A DNA stretch of 64,000 nucleotides from assembly GCF_026967925.1 (NCBI RefSeq), contig NZ_JAPVBI010000002.1:620001-684000 (forward strand), given 5' to 3'. The notes beneath the pieces are model-generated. The model made no database searches, had not been told where the DNA came from, and worked only from the letters and a program-made list of their open reading frames with translations. Shown in pieces: positions 45,682 through 54,877 of this stretch. The stretch is from Modestobacter sp. VKM Ac-2985. Its GTDB lineage: Bacteria; Actinomycetota; Actinomycetes; Mycobacteriales; Geodermatophilaceae. Numbering within the stretch: position 1 is the first letter of the stretch; every line of letters starts with the position of its first letter. A program made the translations under genes and the position numbers.

Positions 45682-45699
45682 GACGGCACAGAGACGACG

Positions 45700-45731
45700 G
45701 CGCCCCCTCTGCCAAGGGGCAGAGGGGGCGC
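45700..45731. terminator. hairpin terminator of the OFA transporter operon
   Basis: A perfect 14-bp stem (45700-45713 with 45718-45731) and AAGG loop lie 20 bases beyond the minus-strand small-subunit stop at 45752. Confidence 0.8.
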
Positions 45732-45751
45732 TGTGTGGTGGTGCGGCTGGC

Positions 45752-45874
45752 TCAGCCGGTGAAGAGCGCGCTGGCCGTGCGGATGGTCTGCACCAGCCCG
45801 TACACCAGCGGCAGGCCCACCAGGGCCCAGGCGAAGGCGACCAGACCGGTCGGGGTGCTGCTCTGCTCGCTCAT
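45752..45874 (-). CDS. MFS transporter small subunit
   Basis: The 40-residue peptide has one membrane span (GLVAFAWALVGLPLVYGLVQTI) and overlaps the large transporter gene by ATGA. It matches the small single-span partner that often follows OFA-type oxalate/formate antiporters. It is presumably made in step with, and bound to, the transporter. Confidence 0.8.
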   Translation of the reverse strand: MSEQSSTPTGLVAFAWALVGLPLVYGLVQTIRTASALFTG

Positions 45875-47286
45875 CGGGTGGTGCTCCGTTCGGGGTTGGC
45901 GCGGGCGGTGGCGGGGGTGGTGGCGTGCGGCTCGTGCCACTTGTCCGCCACCGGCTTCACCAGCAGGTTGGCGACGAAGCCCACGGCGAGCAGGCCGACC
46001 ATGATGAACAGCGCCGGCCGGTAGTCGGCGGCGACGAGCTGGCCCGGGGTGCCCTGAGCGTCCAGGACGCCGTTGACGATCAGCGGGCCGGCGATGCCGG
46101 CGGCAGCCCAAGCGGTCAGCAGCCGGCCGTGGATGGCACCGACCTGGTAGGTGCCGAAGAGGTCGCGCAGGTAGGCCGGGACGGTCGCGAAGCCACCGCC
46201 GTAGAAGCTGATGATGATCGCGGCGAGCGCGACGAACAGCCAGATGGCGCTGCTGCCGATGGTGGCCAGCAGGACGTAGAGCACCAGGCCGACGCCCAGG
46301 TAGACCATGTAGATGCCCTTGCGGCCGATGAAGTCCGAGGTCGAGGACCACACGAACCGGCCGGCCATGTTGAACAGCGAGAGCAGCCCGACGAAGCCGC
46401 CGGCGGCGGCAGCGGCGACCGTGGAGGTCTCCCCGTTGCGGAAGAAGTCCTGGATCATCGGCGCGGCCTGCTCCAGGATGCCGATGCCGGCGGTCACGTT
46501 GCAGAACAGCACGGTCCACAGCAGCCAGAACTGCGGGGTCTTGATGGCGTTGCCGGCCGAGACGCTCTCACTGGTGACCATGGCCTTCGGCTTGGCCGCC
46601 GAGGGGTCGAAGCCGGTCGGCTTCCAGTCGTCGGCGGGCACCCGGACGATGAAGGCGCCGAACATCATGAAGACCAGGTAGATCAGGCCCAGGGTGACGA
46701 AGAGGCCGGCGACCGCGCCGCCGTCCGGGGTGGTGCCGATGGTGCCGTCGTAGGCCGGGTCGTACCAGTTCATCAGCTGGCGGGACAGCGGCGAGGCGAT
46801 CAGCGCGCCACCACCGAAGCCCATGATCGCCATGCCGGTGGCCAGGCCCGGGCGGTCGGGGAACCACTTGATCAGCGTGGAGACCGGCGAGATGTAGCCG
46901 ATGCCCAGGCCGATGCCGCCGATGACGCCGTAGCCGAGGTAGACCAGCCACAGCTGGTTGGTCGAGATGCCGAGGGCGCCGACGAGGAAGCCGACCGACC
47001 AGAAGCAGGCGGCCGTGAACATCGCCGCGCGCGGGCCGTTGCGGTCCACCCAGGTGCCGAAGACGGCGGCCGAGAGCCCGAGCATCACGATGGCGATCGA
47101 GAAGATGATCCCGATGGCCGTGAGGGTGGAGTCGAAGTGCGACACCAGGGCGGCCTTGTAGACGCTGGTGGCGTAGGCCTGGCCGATGCACAGGTGCACG
47201 GCGAGTGCGGCCGGCGGGATGAGCCACCGGTTGAACCCGGGCTTCGCGATGATGCGCTCCCGGGCCAGGAAGCTGGGTACTGCCAC
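45871..47286 (-). CDS. OFA-family MFS transporter (oxalate/formate antiporter type)
   Basis: The 471-residue, 12-span protein fits the oxalate/formate antiporter family: WLIPPAALAVHLCIGQAYATSVYKAAL at the first span, GGIGLGIGYISPVSTLIKWFPDRPGLATGMAIMGFGGGALIASPL and FYGGGFATVPAYLRDLFGTYQVGAIHGRLLTAW. GTG 47286 follows GGAGGT. It diverges from the formaldehyde-detoxifying mscR gene, and formate is a product of that pathway, so formate export is an attractive but unproven role. Confidence 0.82.
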   Translation of the reverse strand: MAVPSFLARERIIAKPGFNRWLIPPAALAVHLCIGQAYATSVYKAALVSHFDSTLTAIGIIFSIAIVMLGLSAAVFGTWVDRNGPRAAMFTAACFWSVGFLVGALGISTNQLWLVYLGYGVIGGIGLGIGYISPVSTLIKWFPDRPGLATGMAIMGFGGGALIASPLSRQLMNWYDPAYDGTIGTTPDGGAVAGLFVTLGLIYLVFMMFGAFIVRVPADDWKPTGFDPSAAKPKAMVTSESVSAGNAIKTPQFWLLWTVLFCNVTAGIGILEQAAPMIQDFFRNGETSTVAAAAAGGFVGLLSLFNMAGRFVWSSTSDFIGRKGIYMVYLGVGLVLYVLLATIGSSAIWLFVALAAIIISFYGGGFATVPAYLRDLFGTYQVGAIHGRLLTAWAAAGIAGPLIVNGVLDAQGTPGQLVAADYRPALFIMVGLLAVGFVANLLVKPVADKWHEPHATTPATARANPERSTTR

Positions 47287-47457
47287 GGAACGACCTCCGA
47301 GGTACGGGAACGGCGCGCCCGGACGGACGCAACCCGATCGCGGCCCGTCCACAGGTGTGACACAGGTCGCGGCCGAAGGGCACCGTACGACGCTGTGACG
47401 ATTCCGGCTGCATCCTGGGCCCCAGCAGGGTGAGGCTGAGACCAATTCGTTGCACGC

Positions 47458-47468
47458 ACAACCGTTGT
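47458..47468. promoter_or_regulatory. short palindrome ACAACCGTTGT between divergent genes
   Basis: An 11-base odd palindrome (ACAAC-C-GTTGT) lies 56 bases before mscR and 171 bases before the OFA transporter start. Its form fits a GntR- or TetR-type operator. No regulator gene is adjacent. Confidence 0.35.
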
Positions 47469-47524
47469 TTCCACGGTGTGGGAGCGGGGCGCGGAACGGC
47501 CGTCCTGTTCCCTAGGCTGGCCGC

Positions 47525-48625
47525 ATGTCGTACGAGGTCAAGGGCGTCGTCGCCCTGAGCAAGGGTGCTCCGGTCACCATCGAGACGATCATCGTCCCCG
47601 ACCCGGGCCCGGGTGAGGCGGTGGTCGACGTCCAGGCCTGCGGGGTCTGCCACACCGACCTGCACTACCGGGAGGGCGGGATCAACGACGAGTTCCCGTT
47701 CCTGCTGGGTCACGAGGCGGCCGGCGTGGTCTCCGCGGTCGGCGAGGGCGTCACGAACGTGGCGGTGGGTGACTACGTGGTGCTGAACTGGCGCGCGGTC
47801 TGTGGCGAGTGCCGGGCGTGCACGAAGGGCAAGCCCTGGTACTGCTTCAACACGCACAACGCCGCGCAGAAGATGACGCTGGCCGACGGCACCGAGCTGT
47901 CCCCGGCGCTGGGGATCGGCGCGTTCGCCGAGAAGACCCTGGTCCACTCCGGCCAGTGCACCAAGGTCGACCCGGCGGCCAAGCCCACCGCCGCCGGCCT
48001 GCTGGGCTGCGGCGTGATGGCCGGCGTCGGCGCCGCGATCAACACCGGCGGCGTGGGCCGCGGCGACTCCGTCGCCGTCTTCGGCTGCGGCGGCGTGGGC
48101 GACGCGGCGATCGCCGGCTCCCGGTTGGCCGGTGCGGGCACGATCATCGCCGTCGACGTCGACGACAAGAAGCTCGAGTGGGCCAAGGGCATGGGCGCCA
48201 CCCACACGGTGAACTCCAAGGAGACCGACCCGGTCGAGGCCATCAAGGCCCTCACCGGCGGCTTCGGGGTCGACGTCGCGATCGACGCAGTCGGGCACCC
48301 GGCGGTCTACGAGCAGGCGTTCAACGCCCGGGACCTGGCCGGCACCGTCGTCCTGGTCGGCGTGCCGAACCCGACCATGACGATCGAGCTGCCGCTGATC
48401 GAGGTGTTCGGCCGCGGCGGGGCGCTGAAGTCCTCCTGGTACGGCGACTGCCTCCCCAGCCGCGACTTCCCGATGCTCATCGACCTGTACCTGCAGGGCC
48501 GGTTCGACCTCGACGCCTTCGTCAGCGAGACGATCGGGCTGGGGGACGTCGAAGCCGCCTTCGACAAGATGCACGCCGGTGACGTGCTGCGCTCCGTGGT
48601 CGTCTTCGAGGGGGCCGAGAAGTGA
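47525..48625 (+). CDS. mscR: S-(hydroxymethyl)mycothiol dehydrogenase (formaldehyde dehydrogenase)
   Basis: The 366-residue zinc alcohol dehydrogenase oxidises the formaldehyde-mycothiol adduct. Zinc-binding motifs: [23 protein letters not shown] and [15 protein letters not shown]. Nucleotide fold: [22 protein letters not shown]. It fits the mycothiol-linked MscR/AdhE2 subfamily, so the host should make mycothiol. TAGGCT lies 6 bases before ATG 47525, so the mRNA is probably leaderless. A coupled metallo-hydrolase follows, as in the Rv2259-Rv2260 pair. Confidence 0.9.
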   Translation: MSYEVKGVVALSKGAPVTIETIIVPDPGPGEAVVDVQACGVCHTDLHYREGGINDEFPFLLGHEAAGVVSAVGEGVTNVAVGDYVVLNWRAVCGECRACTKGKPWYCFNTHNAAQKMTLADGTELSPALGIGAFAEKTLVHSGQCTKVDPAAKPTAAGLLGCGVMAGVGAAINTGGVGRGDSVAVFGCGGVGDAAIAGSRLAGAGTIIAVDVDDKKLEWAKGMGATHTVNSKETDPVEAIKALTGGFGVDVAIDAVGHPAVYEQAFNARDLAGTVVLVGVPNPTMTIELPLIEVFGRGGALKSSWYGDCLPSRDFPMLIDLYLQGRFDLDAFVSETIGLGDVEAAFDKMHAGDVLRSVVVFEGAEK

Positions 48626-49230
48626 GCGTCCGGATCGACCAGGCCGTCGTCAGCGGGGTGTTCAGCCTCGACGGGCAGGACTTCGACGTCGACAACAACG
48701 TCTGGCTGGTCGGGGACGACGACGAGGTGGTCGTCATCGACGCCCCGCACGACGCCGCCCCGATCATCGAGGCGATCGCCGGGCGCCGGGTGACCGCGAT
48801 CGTGCTCACCCACGGGCACAACGACCACATCACCGCGGCGGTGGCCCTGCGCGAGGCCACCGGGGCCCCGATCTGGTTCAACCCCGCCGACCGGATGCTC
48901 TGGGACGTCGTCCACCCGGACACCGCACCCGACGAGGACCTGGTCGAGGGCACCCGGCTCACCGTGGCGGGTGTGCAGCTGCACGCGCTGCACACCCCCG
49001 GGCACTCCCCGGGCAGCACCTGCCTGCACGCGCCCGACCTGGCCACCGTCTTCACCGGCGACACGCTGTTCTGCGGTGGTCCCGGGGCCACCGGCCGGTC
49101 GTTCAGCGACAAGCCGACCATCCTGCGCTCGATCACCGACCGGCTGATGACGCTGCACGGTGACACCGTGGTGAAGACCGGTCACGGCGACGACACCACG
49201 GTCAACGCCGAGCTGGGCAACATCGCCTGA
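48622..49230 (+). CDS. MBL-fold metallo-hydrolase of the mycothiol/formaldehyde pathway
   Basis: The 202-residue metallo-beta-lactamase-fold protein has the metal motif [24 protein letters not shown] and [17 protein letters not shown], ending with [10 protein letters not shown]. Its GTG overlaps the mscR stop (GTGA). In actinobacteria it is a standing partner of mscR and may hydrolyse the formyl-mycothiol ester to formate, an inference from context. Confidence 0.82.
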   Translation: MSVRIDQAVVSGVFSLDGQDFDVDNNVWLVGDDDEVVVIDAPHDAAPIIEAIAGRRVTAIVLTHGHNDHITAAVALREATGAPIWFNPADRMLWDVVHPDTAPDEDLVEGTRLTVAGVQLHALHTPGHSPGSTCLHAPDLATVFTGDTLFCGGPGATGRSFSDKPTILRSITDRLMTLHGDTVVKTGHGDDTTVNAELGNIA

Positions 49231-49244
49231 GCGAGCGTCGTCGT

Positions 49245-49278
49245 CCTCCCCCGAGTGAGCGGTCCCACCCGGGGGAGG
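49245..49278. terminator. hairpin after the mscR operon
   Basis: Perfect 9-bp arms (49245-49253 and 49270-49278) close a 16-base loop 14 bases past the hydrolase stop and before the purF promoter. Confidence 0.6.
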
Positions 49279-49304
49279 TCGGCGCAGCCGGTACGCTCGC
49301 ACCC

Positions 49305-50864
49305 GTGCCTCGCGGTGACGGACGGCTGACGCACGACCTCGACCCCCACGACCCTGGTCCCCAGGACGCCTGTGGCGTCTTCGGGGTCTGGGCTCCCGGG
49401 GAAGAGGTCGCGAAGCTGACCTATTTCGGCCTGTACGCCCTCCAGCACCGCGGTCAGGAGGCGGCCGGCATCGCGGTGTCCGACGGCTCCTCCGTCGTGG
49501 TCTACAAGGACCTCGGCCTGGTCAGCCAGGTGTTCGACGAGCCGACCCTGGGCAGCCTCCGCGGCCACATCGCCGTCGGCCACGCCCGGTACTCCACCAC
49601 CGGGGCCTCCACCTGGGAGAACGCCCAGCCGACGTTCCGCACCACCGGGGCGGGCACCGGGCTGGCGCTGTGCCACAACGGCAACCTGGTCAACACCGCC
49701 GAGCTCGCCAGCGCCGCGGCCGACGAGGGCGTGGCCGGGGCGTTCGTCGCGACCAACGACTCCGACCTGGTCACCTCGCTGATCGCGGCCAAGCCCGACA
49801 TGTCGGTCGAGGCGGCGGCGATGGAGGTGCTCCCACGCCTGCGAGGGGCGTTCAGCTTCACCTTCATGGACGAGGACACCCTCTACGCCGCGCGTGACCC
49901 GCAGGGCGTGCGGCCGCTGGTCCTCGGCCGGCTGGAGCGGGGCTGGGTCGTCGCCAGCGAGACGGCGGCACTGGACATCTGCGGCGCCTCGTTCGTCCGT
50001 GAGGTCGAGCCCGGTGAGCTGATCGCCATCGACGAGGACGGCCTGCGCAGCCAGCACTTCGCCGTCGCCGATCCGAAGGGCTGCGTCTTCGAGTACGTCT
50101 ACCTCGCCCGGCCGGACACCACCATCTCCGGCCGCGGCGTGCACGCCGCCCGCGTCGAGATCGGCCGCCGGCTCGCCAAGGAGCACCCGGTGGAGGCCGA
50201 TCTGGTCATCCCGGTGCCCGAGTCCGGCACGCCGGCCGCGGTCGGGTACGCCGAGGCCTCCGGGATCCCCTACGGCCTGGGCCTGGTCAAGAACTCCTAC
50301 GTCGGGCGCACGTTCATCCAGCCCAGCCAGACGATCCGGCAGTTGGGCATCCGGCTGAAGCTGAACCCGCTGCGCGACGTCATCCGGGGCAAGCGCCTGG
50401 TCGTCGTCGACGACTCGATCGTGCGCGGCAACACCCAGCGGGCGCTGATCCGGATGCTCCGCGAGGCCGGCGCCCTCGAGGTGCACGTGCGGATCGCCTC
50501 CCCGCCGGTGAAGTGGCCGTGCTTCTACGGCATCGACTTCGCCAGCCGGGCCGAGCTGGTCGCCAACGGGCTGGACGTCGACGGGGTCCGGGCCTCGATC
50601 AACGCCGACTCGCTGGGCTACGTCTCCGAGCAGGGGCTGATCGCGGCCACCGAGCAGCCGGCCAACCGGCTGTGCACGGCCTGCTTCACCGGCGAGTACC
50701 CGATCTCCCTGGGGCAGCCGGAGGTGCTGGGCAAGCACCTCCTCGAGGGCATCGGCCGCCGGGCCCTGACCGAGGAGGCCACCGCGGTCACCGGCTGGAC
50801 CGGCCAGCAGGCGGGCAGCCCGATGCTCCCCGGCGGGGCCGACGACGCGCTGAGCCGGCCGTGA
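49305..50864 (+). CDS. purF: amidophosphoribosyltransferase
   Basis: The 519-residue enzyme starts purine synthesis by making phosphoribosylamine from PRPP and glutamine. The N-terminal nucleophile is the Cys of DACGVFGVW after a ~22-residue leader, so the leader should be removed. Glutaminase motifs: YFGLYALQHRGQEAAGI, HARYSTTG and CHNGNLVNT. PRPP motif: LVVVDDSIVRGNT. TACGCT lies 7 bases before GTG 49305 (probable leaderless start). Confidence 0.95.
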   Translation: MPRGDGRLTHDLDPHDPGPQDACGVFGVWAPGEEVAKLTYFGLYALQHRGQEAAGIAVSDGSSVVVYKDLGLVSQVFDEPTLGSLRGHIAVGHARYSTTGASTWENAQPTFRTTGAGTGLALCHNGNLVNTAELASAAADEGVAGAFVATNDSDLVTSLIAAKPDMSVEAAAMEVLPRLRGAFSFTFMDEDTLYAARDPQGVRPLVLGRLERGWVVASETAALDICGASFVREVEPGELIAIDEDGLRSQHFAVADPKGCVFEYVYLARPDTTISGRGVHAARVEIGRRLAKEHPVEADLVIPVPESGTPAAVGYAEASGIPYGLGLVKNSYVGRTFIQPSQTIRQLGIRLKLNPLRDVIRGKRLVVVDDSIVRGNTQRALIRMLREAGALEVHVRIASPPVKWPCFYGIDFASRAELVANGLDVDGVRASINADSLGYVSEQGLIAATEQPANRLCTACFTGEYPISLGQPEVLGKHLLEGIGRRALTEEATAVTGWTGQQAGSPMLPGGADDALSRP

Positions 50865-51925
50865 CGGCCTCCGAGGGCGAGCTGACCTACGCCGCCTCCG
50901 GCGTGGACATCGACGCCGGCGAGCGGGCCGTCACCCTGATGCGGGCGGCGGTGGAGAAGACCAACCGCCCGGAGGTCGTCGGCGGGCTGGGCGGGTTCGC
51001 CGGGCTGTTCGCCCTGGACACCGCCAAGTACCGCAAGCCGCTGCTGGCCTCCTCGACCGACGGCGTGGGCACCAAGATCGCGCTGGCCCGGGCGCTGGAC
51101 CGGCACGACACCGTCGGGATCGACCTGGTCGCCATGGTCGTCGACGACCTGGTCGCCTGCGGGGCCGAGCCGCTGTTCCTGCAGGACTACGTCGCCTGCG
51201 GTCGCGTCGTGCCGGAGCGGATCGCCGCCATCGTCACCGGGATCGCCGAGGGCTGCACGCAGGCCGGTGCCGCACTGGTGGGCGGGGAGACCGCCGAGCA
51301 CGGCGACCTCATGGGCGCGGACGACTACGACCTGGCCGCCACCGCGGTCGGGGTCGTGGAGGCCGACGCCGTCCTCGGGCCGGAGCGGGTGCGCGCCGGC
51401 GACGTCGTCGTCGCCATGGCCTCCTCCGGGCTGCACTCCAACGGCTACTCGCTGGTGCGCCGGGTCGTCGACCGGGCCGGGCTGGACCTGACCGGCACCC
51501 CGGCCGGCCTGGGACGCCCGCTCGGGGACGAACTGCTCGAGCCCACCCGCATCTACGCCCGCGACTGCCTGGCCCTGGTCGAGCAGCTGGGCGTGGAGAC
51601 GGTGCACGCCTTCGCCCACATCACCGGGGGCGGGCTGGCCGGCAACACCGTCCGTGTCGTCCCGGCCGGGCTGGAGGCGGTGCTGGACCGGGGCACCTGG
51701 GCGCTGCCTGCGGTGGTGCGGCTGCTGGAGGAGCACGGCGTCCCCCGCGCGGAGTCCGAGCGGGCCTTCAACTGCGGGGTCGGCATGGTGGCCGCGGTCG
51801 CTGCCGAGCACGCCGACCGGGCGGTCGAGCTGCTCGTCGCCCGGGGCGTCCCGGCATGGGTGGGCGGCACGGTCGGCGCACACGACGGAGAGGCCTCGGC
51901 CCGGCTGGTCGGCTCCTACCGCTGA
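50861..51925 (+). CDS. purM: AIR synthetase
   Basis: The 354-residue enzyme makes aminoimidazole ribonucleotide. Motifs: LTYAASGVDIDAGERAV, LASSTDGVGTKIALA, DLVAMVVDDLVACGAEPLFLQDYVACG, VGGETAEHGDLM, ASSGLHSNGYSLVRRV and AHITGGGLAGNTVRVV. GTG 50861 overlaps the purF stop (GTGA). Confidence 0.95.
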   Translation: MTASEGELTYAASGVDIDAGERAVTLMRAAVEKTNRPEVVGGLGGFAGLFALDTAKYRKPLLASSTDGVGTKIALARALDRHDTVGIDLVAMVVDDLVACGAEPLFLQDYVACGRVVPERIAAIVTGIAEGCTQAGAALVGGETAEHGDLMGADDYDLAATAVGVVEADAVLGPERVRAGDVVVAMASSGLHSNGYSLVRRVVDRAGLDLTGTPAGLGRPLGDELLEPTRIYARDCLALVEQLGVETVHAFAHITGGGLAGNTVRVVPAGLEAVLDRGTWALPAVVRLLEEHGVPRAESERAFNCGVGMVAAVAAEHADRAVELLVARGVPAWVGGTVGAHDGEASARLVGSYR

Positions 51926-51970
51926 GCCGGCCACCGGCCGGCCCTGGCATGGGCCGGCTGGTCCAGCACG

Positions 51971-52014
51971 CACGGCAGCACCGCTCCTCCCGGAGGAGGA
52001 GCGGTGCTGCCGTG
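51971..52014. terminator. strong hairpin terminator after purM
   Basis: Perfect 20-bp arms (51971-51990 with 51995-52014) around a CGGA loop, 46 bases past the purM stop and facing the convergent DUF3073 gene: the longest perfect stem in the window. Confidence 0.9.
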
Positions 52015-52044
52015 TCTCAGGGGATGGGTCGCGGGCTCAGCGGG

Positions 52045-52260
52045 TCAACGACTGGCAGCCCAGTCGTCGTCCTCGTCTTCCTGCGACCAGCTCCCGGCGT
52101 GCGTGTCGTCCTCGTCGTCGTCCTTCGGCCCCCGAGAGGGGAACGACGACGGCTGTCCAGCCAGTTCTCGCTGGAGGGCAGTGAGGTCGGTGTTGGGTGA
52201 GCTGTACTTGAGCTCACGGGCCACGCGTGTCTGCTTGGCCTTCGCTCGGCCGCGCCCCAT
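52045..52260 (-). CDS. DUF3073 family protein
   Basis: The 71-residue protein begins MGRGRAKAKQTRVARELKYSSPNTDL, the mark of DUF3073, found next to purM in actinobacteria. The start is basic, the rest acidic (DDDEDDTH, QEDEDDDW). It may bind nucleic acid, but no function is known. The frame is open 14 codons upstream, but the family start is ATG 52260 with GAGGGGG before it. Confidence 0.9.
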   Translation of the reverse strand: MGRGRAKAKQTRVARELKYSSPNTDLTALQRELAGQPSSFPSRGPKDDDEDDTHAGSWSQEDEDDDWAASR

Positions 52261-52483
52261 GGCTCGACCCCCTCGTGACGGAGTGCGGGTCGTCTCCAGC
52301 ACTGGGCTGGACGGCCCGTGTGGCGACCCCGACTGAGTGACTGTGTCCTTGGCCGAGCTTACGACACGGATCGGTCACGAGCACACGGCGCACCCCGCAG
52401 GACCCTCATCCGGAGGTGGATGTGACCGGGGTCTCACTCGATCCGGCTGTCCCGGCCCCCTCGCAGGGGCCCGCCGCGAGTGG

Positions 52484-52557
52484 AAGGACCCCGTCCTCCT
52501 CATCCCTCGCACGCTCGGGACGAGCCTCGGGACGGGGCCGGGGGTGAGGGGGTCCTT
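52484..52557. terminator. large branched hairpin after the amino-acid dehydrogenase
   Basis: Outer arms AAGGACCCC (52484-52492) and its inverse (52549-52557), with further inner pairing (CCTCATCCC/GGGGTGAGG), overlap the first base of the minus-strand stop at 52557. A smaller GGCCCC/GGGGCC stem lies next to it near 52455. Confidence 0.65.
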
Positions 52558-53624
52558 CAGCAGCGGGGCAGCCGGATGGTCGCCAGCCGCCCGACCGAGC
52601 GCATCCGCTCCTCGGCGAGCCGGTCGGCGGCGACGGCCGGGGAGACGTCCTCGGCGTCGGCTGCGGCGAACACCCGCAGCGCGACGTCGAAGATCGAGGT
52701 GGCCTTGGACTCGGCGCGGGCGAAGGAGAACCCGTGCCGTTCGTCCTCGACCTGGATCACGCCGCCGGCGTTCACCAGGTAGTCGGGGGCGTAGAGGACT
52801 CCCCGGGAGCGCAGCAGCTCGGCGGTGCCCTCGTGGGCCAGCTGGTTGTTCGCCCCGCCACAGACGATCTGGGCGGGCAGGACGGCCACGGTCTCGTCGT
52901 CCAGGGCGCCACCGAGGGCGCAGGGGGCGTAGACGTCGTGCGGCGTGCGCACCAGCGCGGCGGTGTCGGCGACGGCGGAGACCTGCGGGTGCCGGGCCCG
53001 GACCCGCGCGACCGCGGCCGGGTCGACGTCGGTGACGACGACGGACGCGCCGTCGGTGACCAGCCGGTCGACCAGCCAGCTGCCGACCTTGCCCACGCCG
53101 GCCACGGCGACGGTGCGCCCGGCCAGGGTCGGGGAGCCCCAGCGGTGCTGGGCCGCGGCCCGCATGCCCTGGAAGACCCCGAAGGCGGTGAGCACCGAGG
53201 AGTCGCCACAGCCGCCGAAGGCCTCGGACCGACCGTGCGCGAAGCGGGTCTCCCGGGCGACGACGTCCAGGTCGGCGTTGTAGGTGCCGACGTCGCAGGC
53301 GGTGAGGTAACGCCCGCCCAGGCTCTCCACGAAGCGGCCGTAGGCGCGCAGCAGGGCCTCGGTCTTGTCGGTGCGCGGGTCGCCGATGATCACCGCCTTG
53401 CCGCCGCCCAGGTCGAGGCCGGCCAGGCTGTTCTTGTAGGCCATCGCCTTCGACAGCGCCAGCGCGTCGGCCACCGCGGCCTCCTCGGAGGCGTACGGGA
53501 AGAACCGGGTGCCGCCGAGCGCCGGGCCGAGCGCGGTGGAGTACACCGCGATCACCGCGCGCAGCCCCGACCCGGGATCGGAGCAGAAGACGACCTGTTC
53601 GTGCCCGGAGCCCATCACGTCCAC
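52557..53624 (-). CDS. Leu/Val/Phe-type amino acid dehydrogenase (valine dehydrogenase-like)
   Basis: The 355-residue protein belongs to the Glu/Leu/Phe/Val dehydrogenases, which deaminate branched-chain amino acids with NAD. Substrate-binding [13 protein letters not shown], catalytic-lysine region [23 protein letters not shown]-binding [18 protein letters not shown] and [33 protein letters not shown] are all present. TAGGCT lies 6 bases before GTG 53624, a probable leaderless start. It diverges from the ABC transporter operon. Confidence 0.87.
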   Translation of the reverse strand: MDVMGSGHEQVVFCSDPGSGLRAVIAVYSTALGPALGGTRFFPYASEEAAVADALALSKAMAYKNSLAGLDLGGGKAVIIGDPRTDKTEALLRAYGRFVESLGGRYLTACDVGTYNADLDVVARETRFAHGRSEAFGGCGDSSVLTAFGVFQGMRAAAQHRWGSPTLAGRTVAVAGVGKVGSWLVDRLVTDGASVVVTDVDPAAVARVRARHPQVSAVADTAALVRTPHDVYAPCALGGALDDETVAVLPAQIVCGGANNQLAHEGTAELLRSRGVLYAPDYLVNAGGVIQVEDERHGFSFARAESKATSIFDVALRVFAAADAEDVSPAVAADRLAEERMRSVGRLATIRLPRC

Positions 53625-53777
53625 GCCGGCAGCCTAGGCAGCCGCGGGTCGCTGCGCCTGCGTCCGCCCGCCTCCGGGTCGGGGTGCCGGGTGGCGTGCC
53701 CCGGCAACGACGGGGTCTCGGTGCGGAGGTCCGTGCCGTGTCCGGTCCCCCGGGCGGGCATGATCGGGGGCTCACGA

Positions 53778-53801
53778 CGGCACCGGCCGATCCCGGTGCC
53801 G
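53778..53801. other. 9-bp hairpin upstream of the ABC operon
   Basis: Perfect arms CGGCACCGG (53778-53786) and its inverse (53793-53801) around a 6-base loop, 93 bases before the binding-protein gene. It could be an attenuator or an operator. Confidence 0.4.
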
Positions 53802-53893
53802 CACACTCCTCCGGGCGGGCCGAGTCGAGGCCCGGTCGGCGGAGGACATCAGCGGGGCATCGCTGCGCCGCCACACAGGAGGACACGCACACG

Positions 53894-54877
53894 ATGGCTC
53901 GACCCAAGCGGCTGCTCGCACTCGCCCTGGCGGCACCCCTGTTGCTGAGCGCCTGCTCCACGGAGAACTCCGGCGCGGGCGACGAGAGCGGGGACGGCGG
54001 CGGTGCGACCGCCTCCGGTGACCTCGACTTCGCCGTCGTCACCCACGGGTCGGCCGGTGACGCCTTCTGGGACGTCGTGCAGAACGGTGCCGAGGCCGCC
54101 GGTGAGGACCTGGGCGTGGGCGTCGACTACCAGAGCGACGGTGACCCGCAGCGCCAGTCCCAGCTGATCGAGGCCGCGGTCAACCAGGACGTCGACGGGA
54201 TCGTCGTCTCGATGGCGAACCCGGACGCGCTGCAGGACTCGATCACCGCGGCAGCTGACGCCGGCATCCCGGTGGTCACGATCAACTCCGGGGCGGACCG
54301 GTCGGCGGAGTTCGGCGCGATCGGGCACGTCGGCCAGGACGAGACGGTCGCCGGCATCGGCGCCGGGCAGCAGCTGGCCGCCGACGGCGCGCAGAACGTG
54401 CTCTGCGTGGTGCACGAGCCCGGCAACATCGGCCTGGAACAGCGCTGTGCCGGCGCCTCGCAGGGGCTGGGCACCGACGTCCGGCTGCTGCAGGTGGACA
54501 TCAACGACATCCAGGCGGCCCAGTCGACGATCACCTCGCAGCTGCAGAGCGACTCCTCGATCGACGCCGTGCTGACCCTGAACTCCGCGGTGGCGCCGGT
54601 GGCGGCGTCCGCCGCCGCCGACGCCGGCTCCGACGCCGCGATCGCCACCTTCGACCTCAACGCCGACGTCATCGACGCCATCCAGGACGGCACGATCTCC
54701 TTCGCCGTGGACCAGCAGCAGTACGAGCAGGGCTACCTGCCGATCGTGATGCTCAAGCTGTACGCGGAGAACCTGAACACCGTCGGTGGTGGCCAGCCCG
54801 TGCTGACCGGTCCGGGGATCGTCGACGCCGAGAACGTCGACGAGATCGCGGAGCTCGCCTCGGCAGGGACCCGCTGA
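53894..54877 (+). CDS. ABC sugar-type substrate-binding lipoprotein
   Basis: The 327-residue lipoprotein has a signal ending in the lipobox LLLSACSTE, an acidic Gly-rich linker, and a ribose/galactose-binding fold: DFAVVTHGSAGDAFWDVVQNGAEAAGEDLGV, VDGIVVSMANPDAL, GIPVVTINSGAD, VDQQQYEQGYLPIVML. The sugar cannot be told (inositol or ribose type). It is first in a three-gene operon with the permease and ATPase. ATG 53894 follows AGGAGG. Confidence 0.87.
   Translation: MARPKRLLALALAAPLLLSACSTENSGAGDESGDGGGATASGDLDFAVVTHGSAGDAFWDVVQNGAEAAGEDLGVGVDYQSDGDPQRQSQLIEAAVNQDVDGIVVSMANPDALQDSITAAADAGIPVVTINSGADRSAEFGAIGHVGQDETVAGIGAGQQLAADGAQNVLCVVHEPGNIGLEQRCAGASQGLGTDVRLLQVDINDIQAAQSTITSQLQSDSSIDAVLTLNSAVAPVAASAAADAGSDAAIATFDLNADVIDAIQDGTISFAVDQQQYEQGYLPIVMLKLYAENLNTVGGGQPVLTGPGIVDAENVDEIAELASAGTR

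Noticed and set aside
42656-45715. 1019-codon open frame on the minus strand
   Set aside because: Antisense to purL; the purL frame has full family motifs, so this is a codon-bias shadow.
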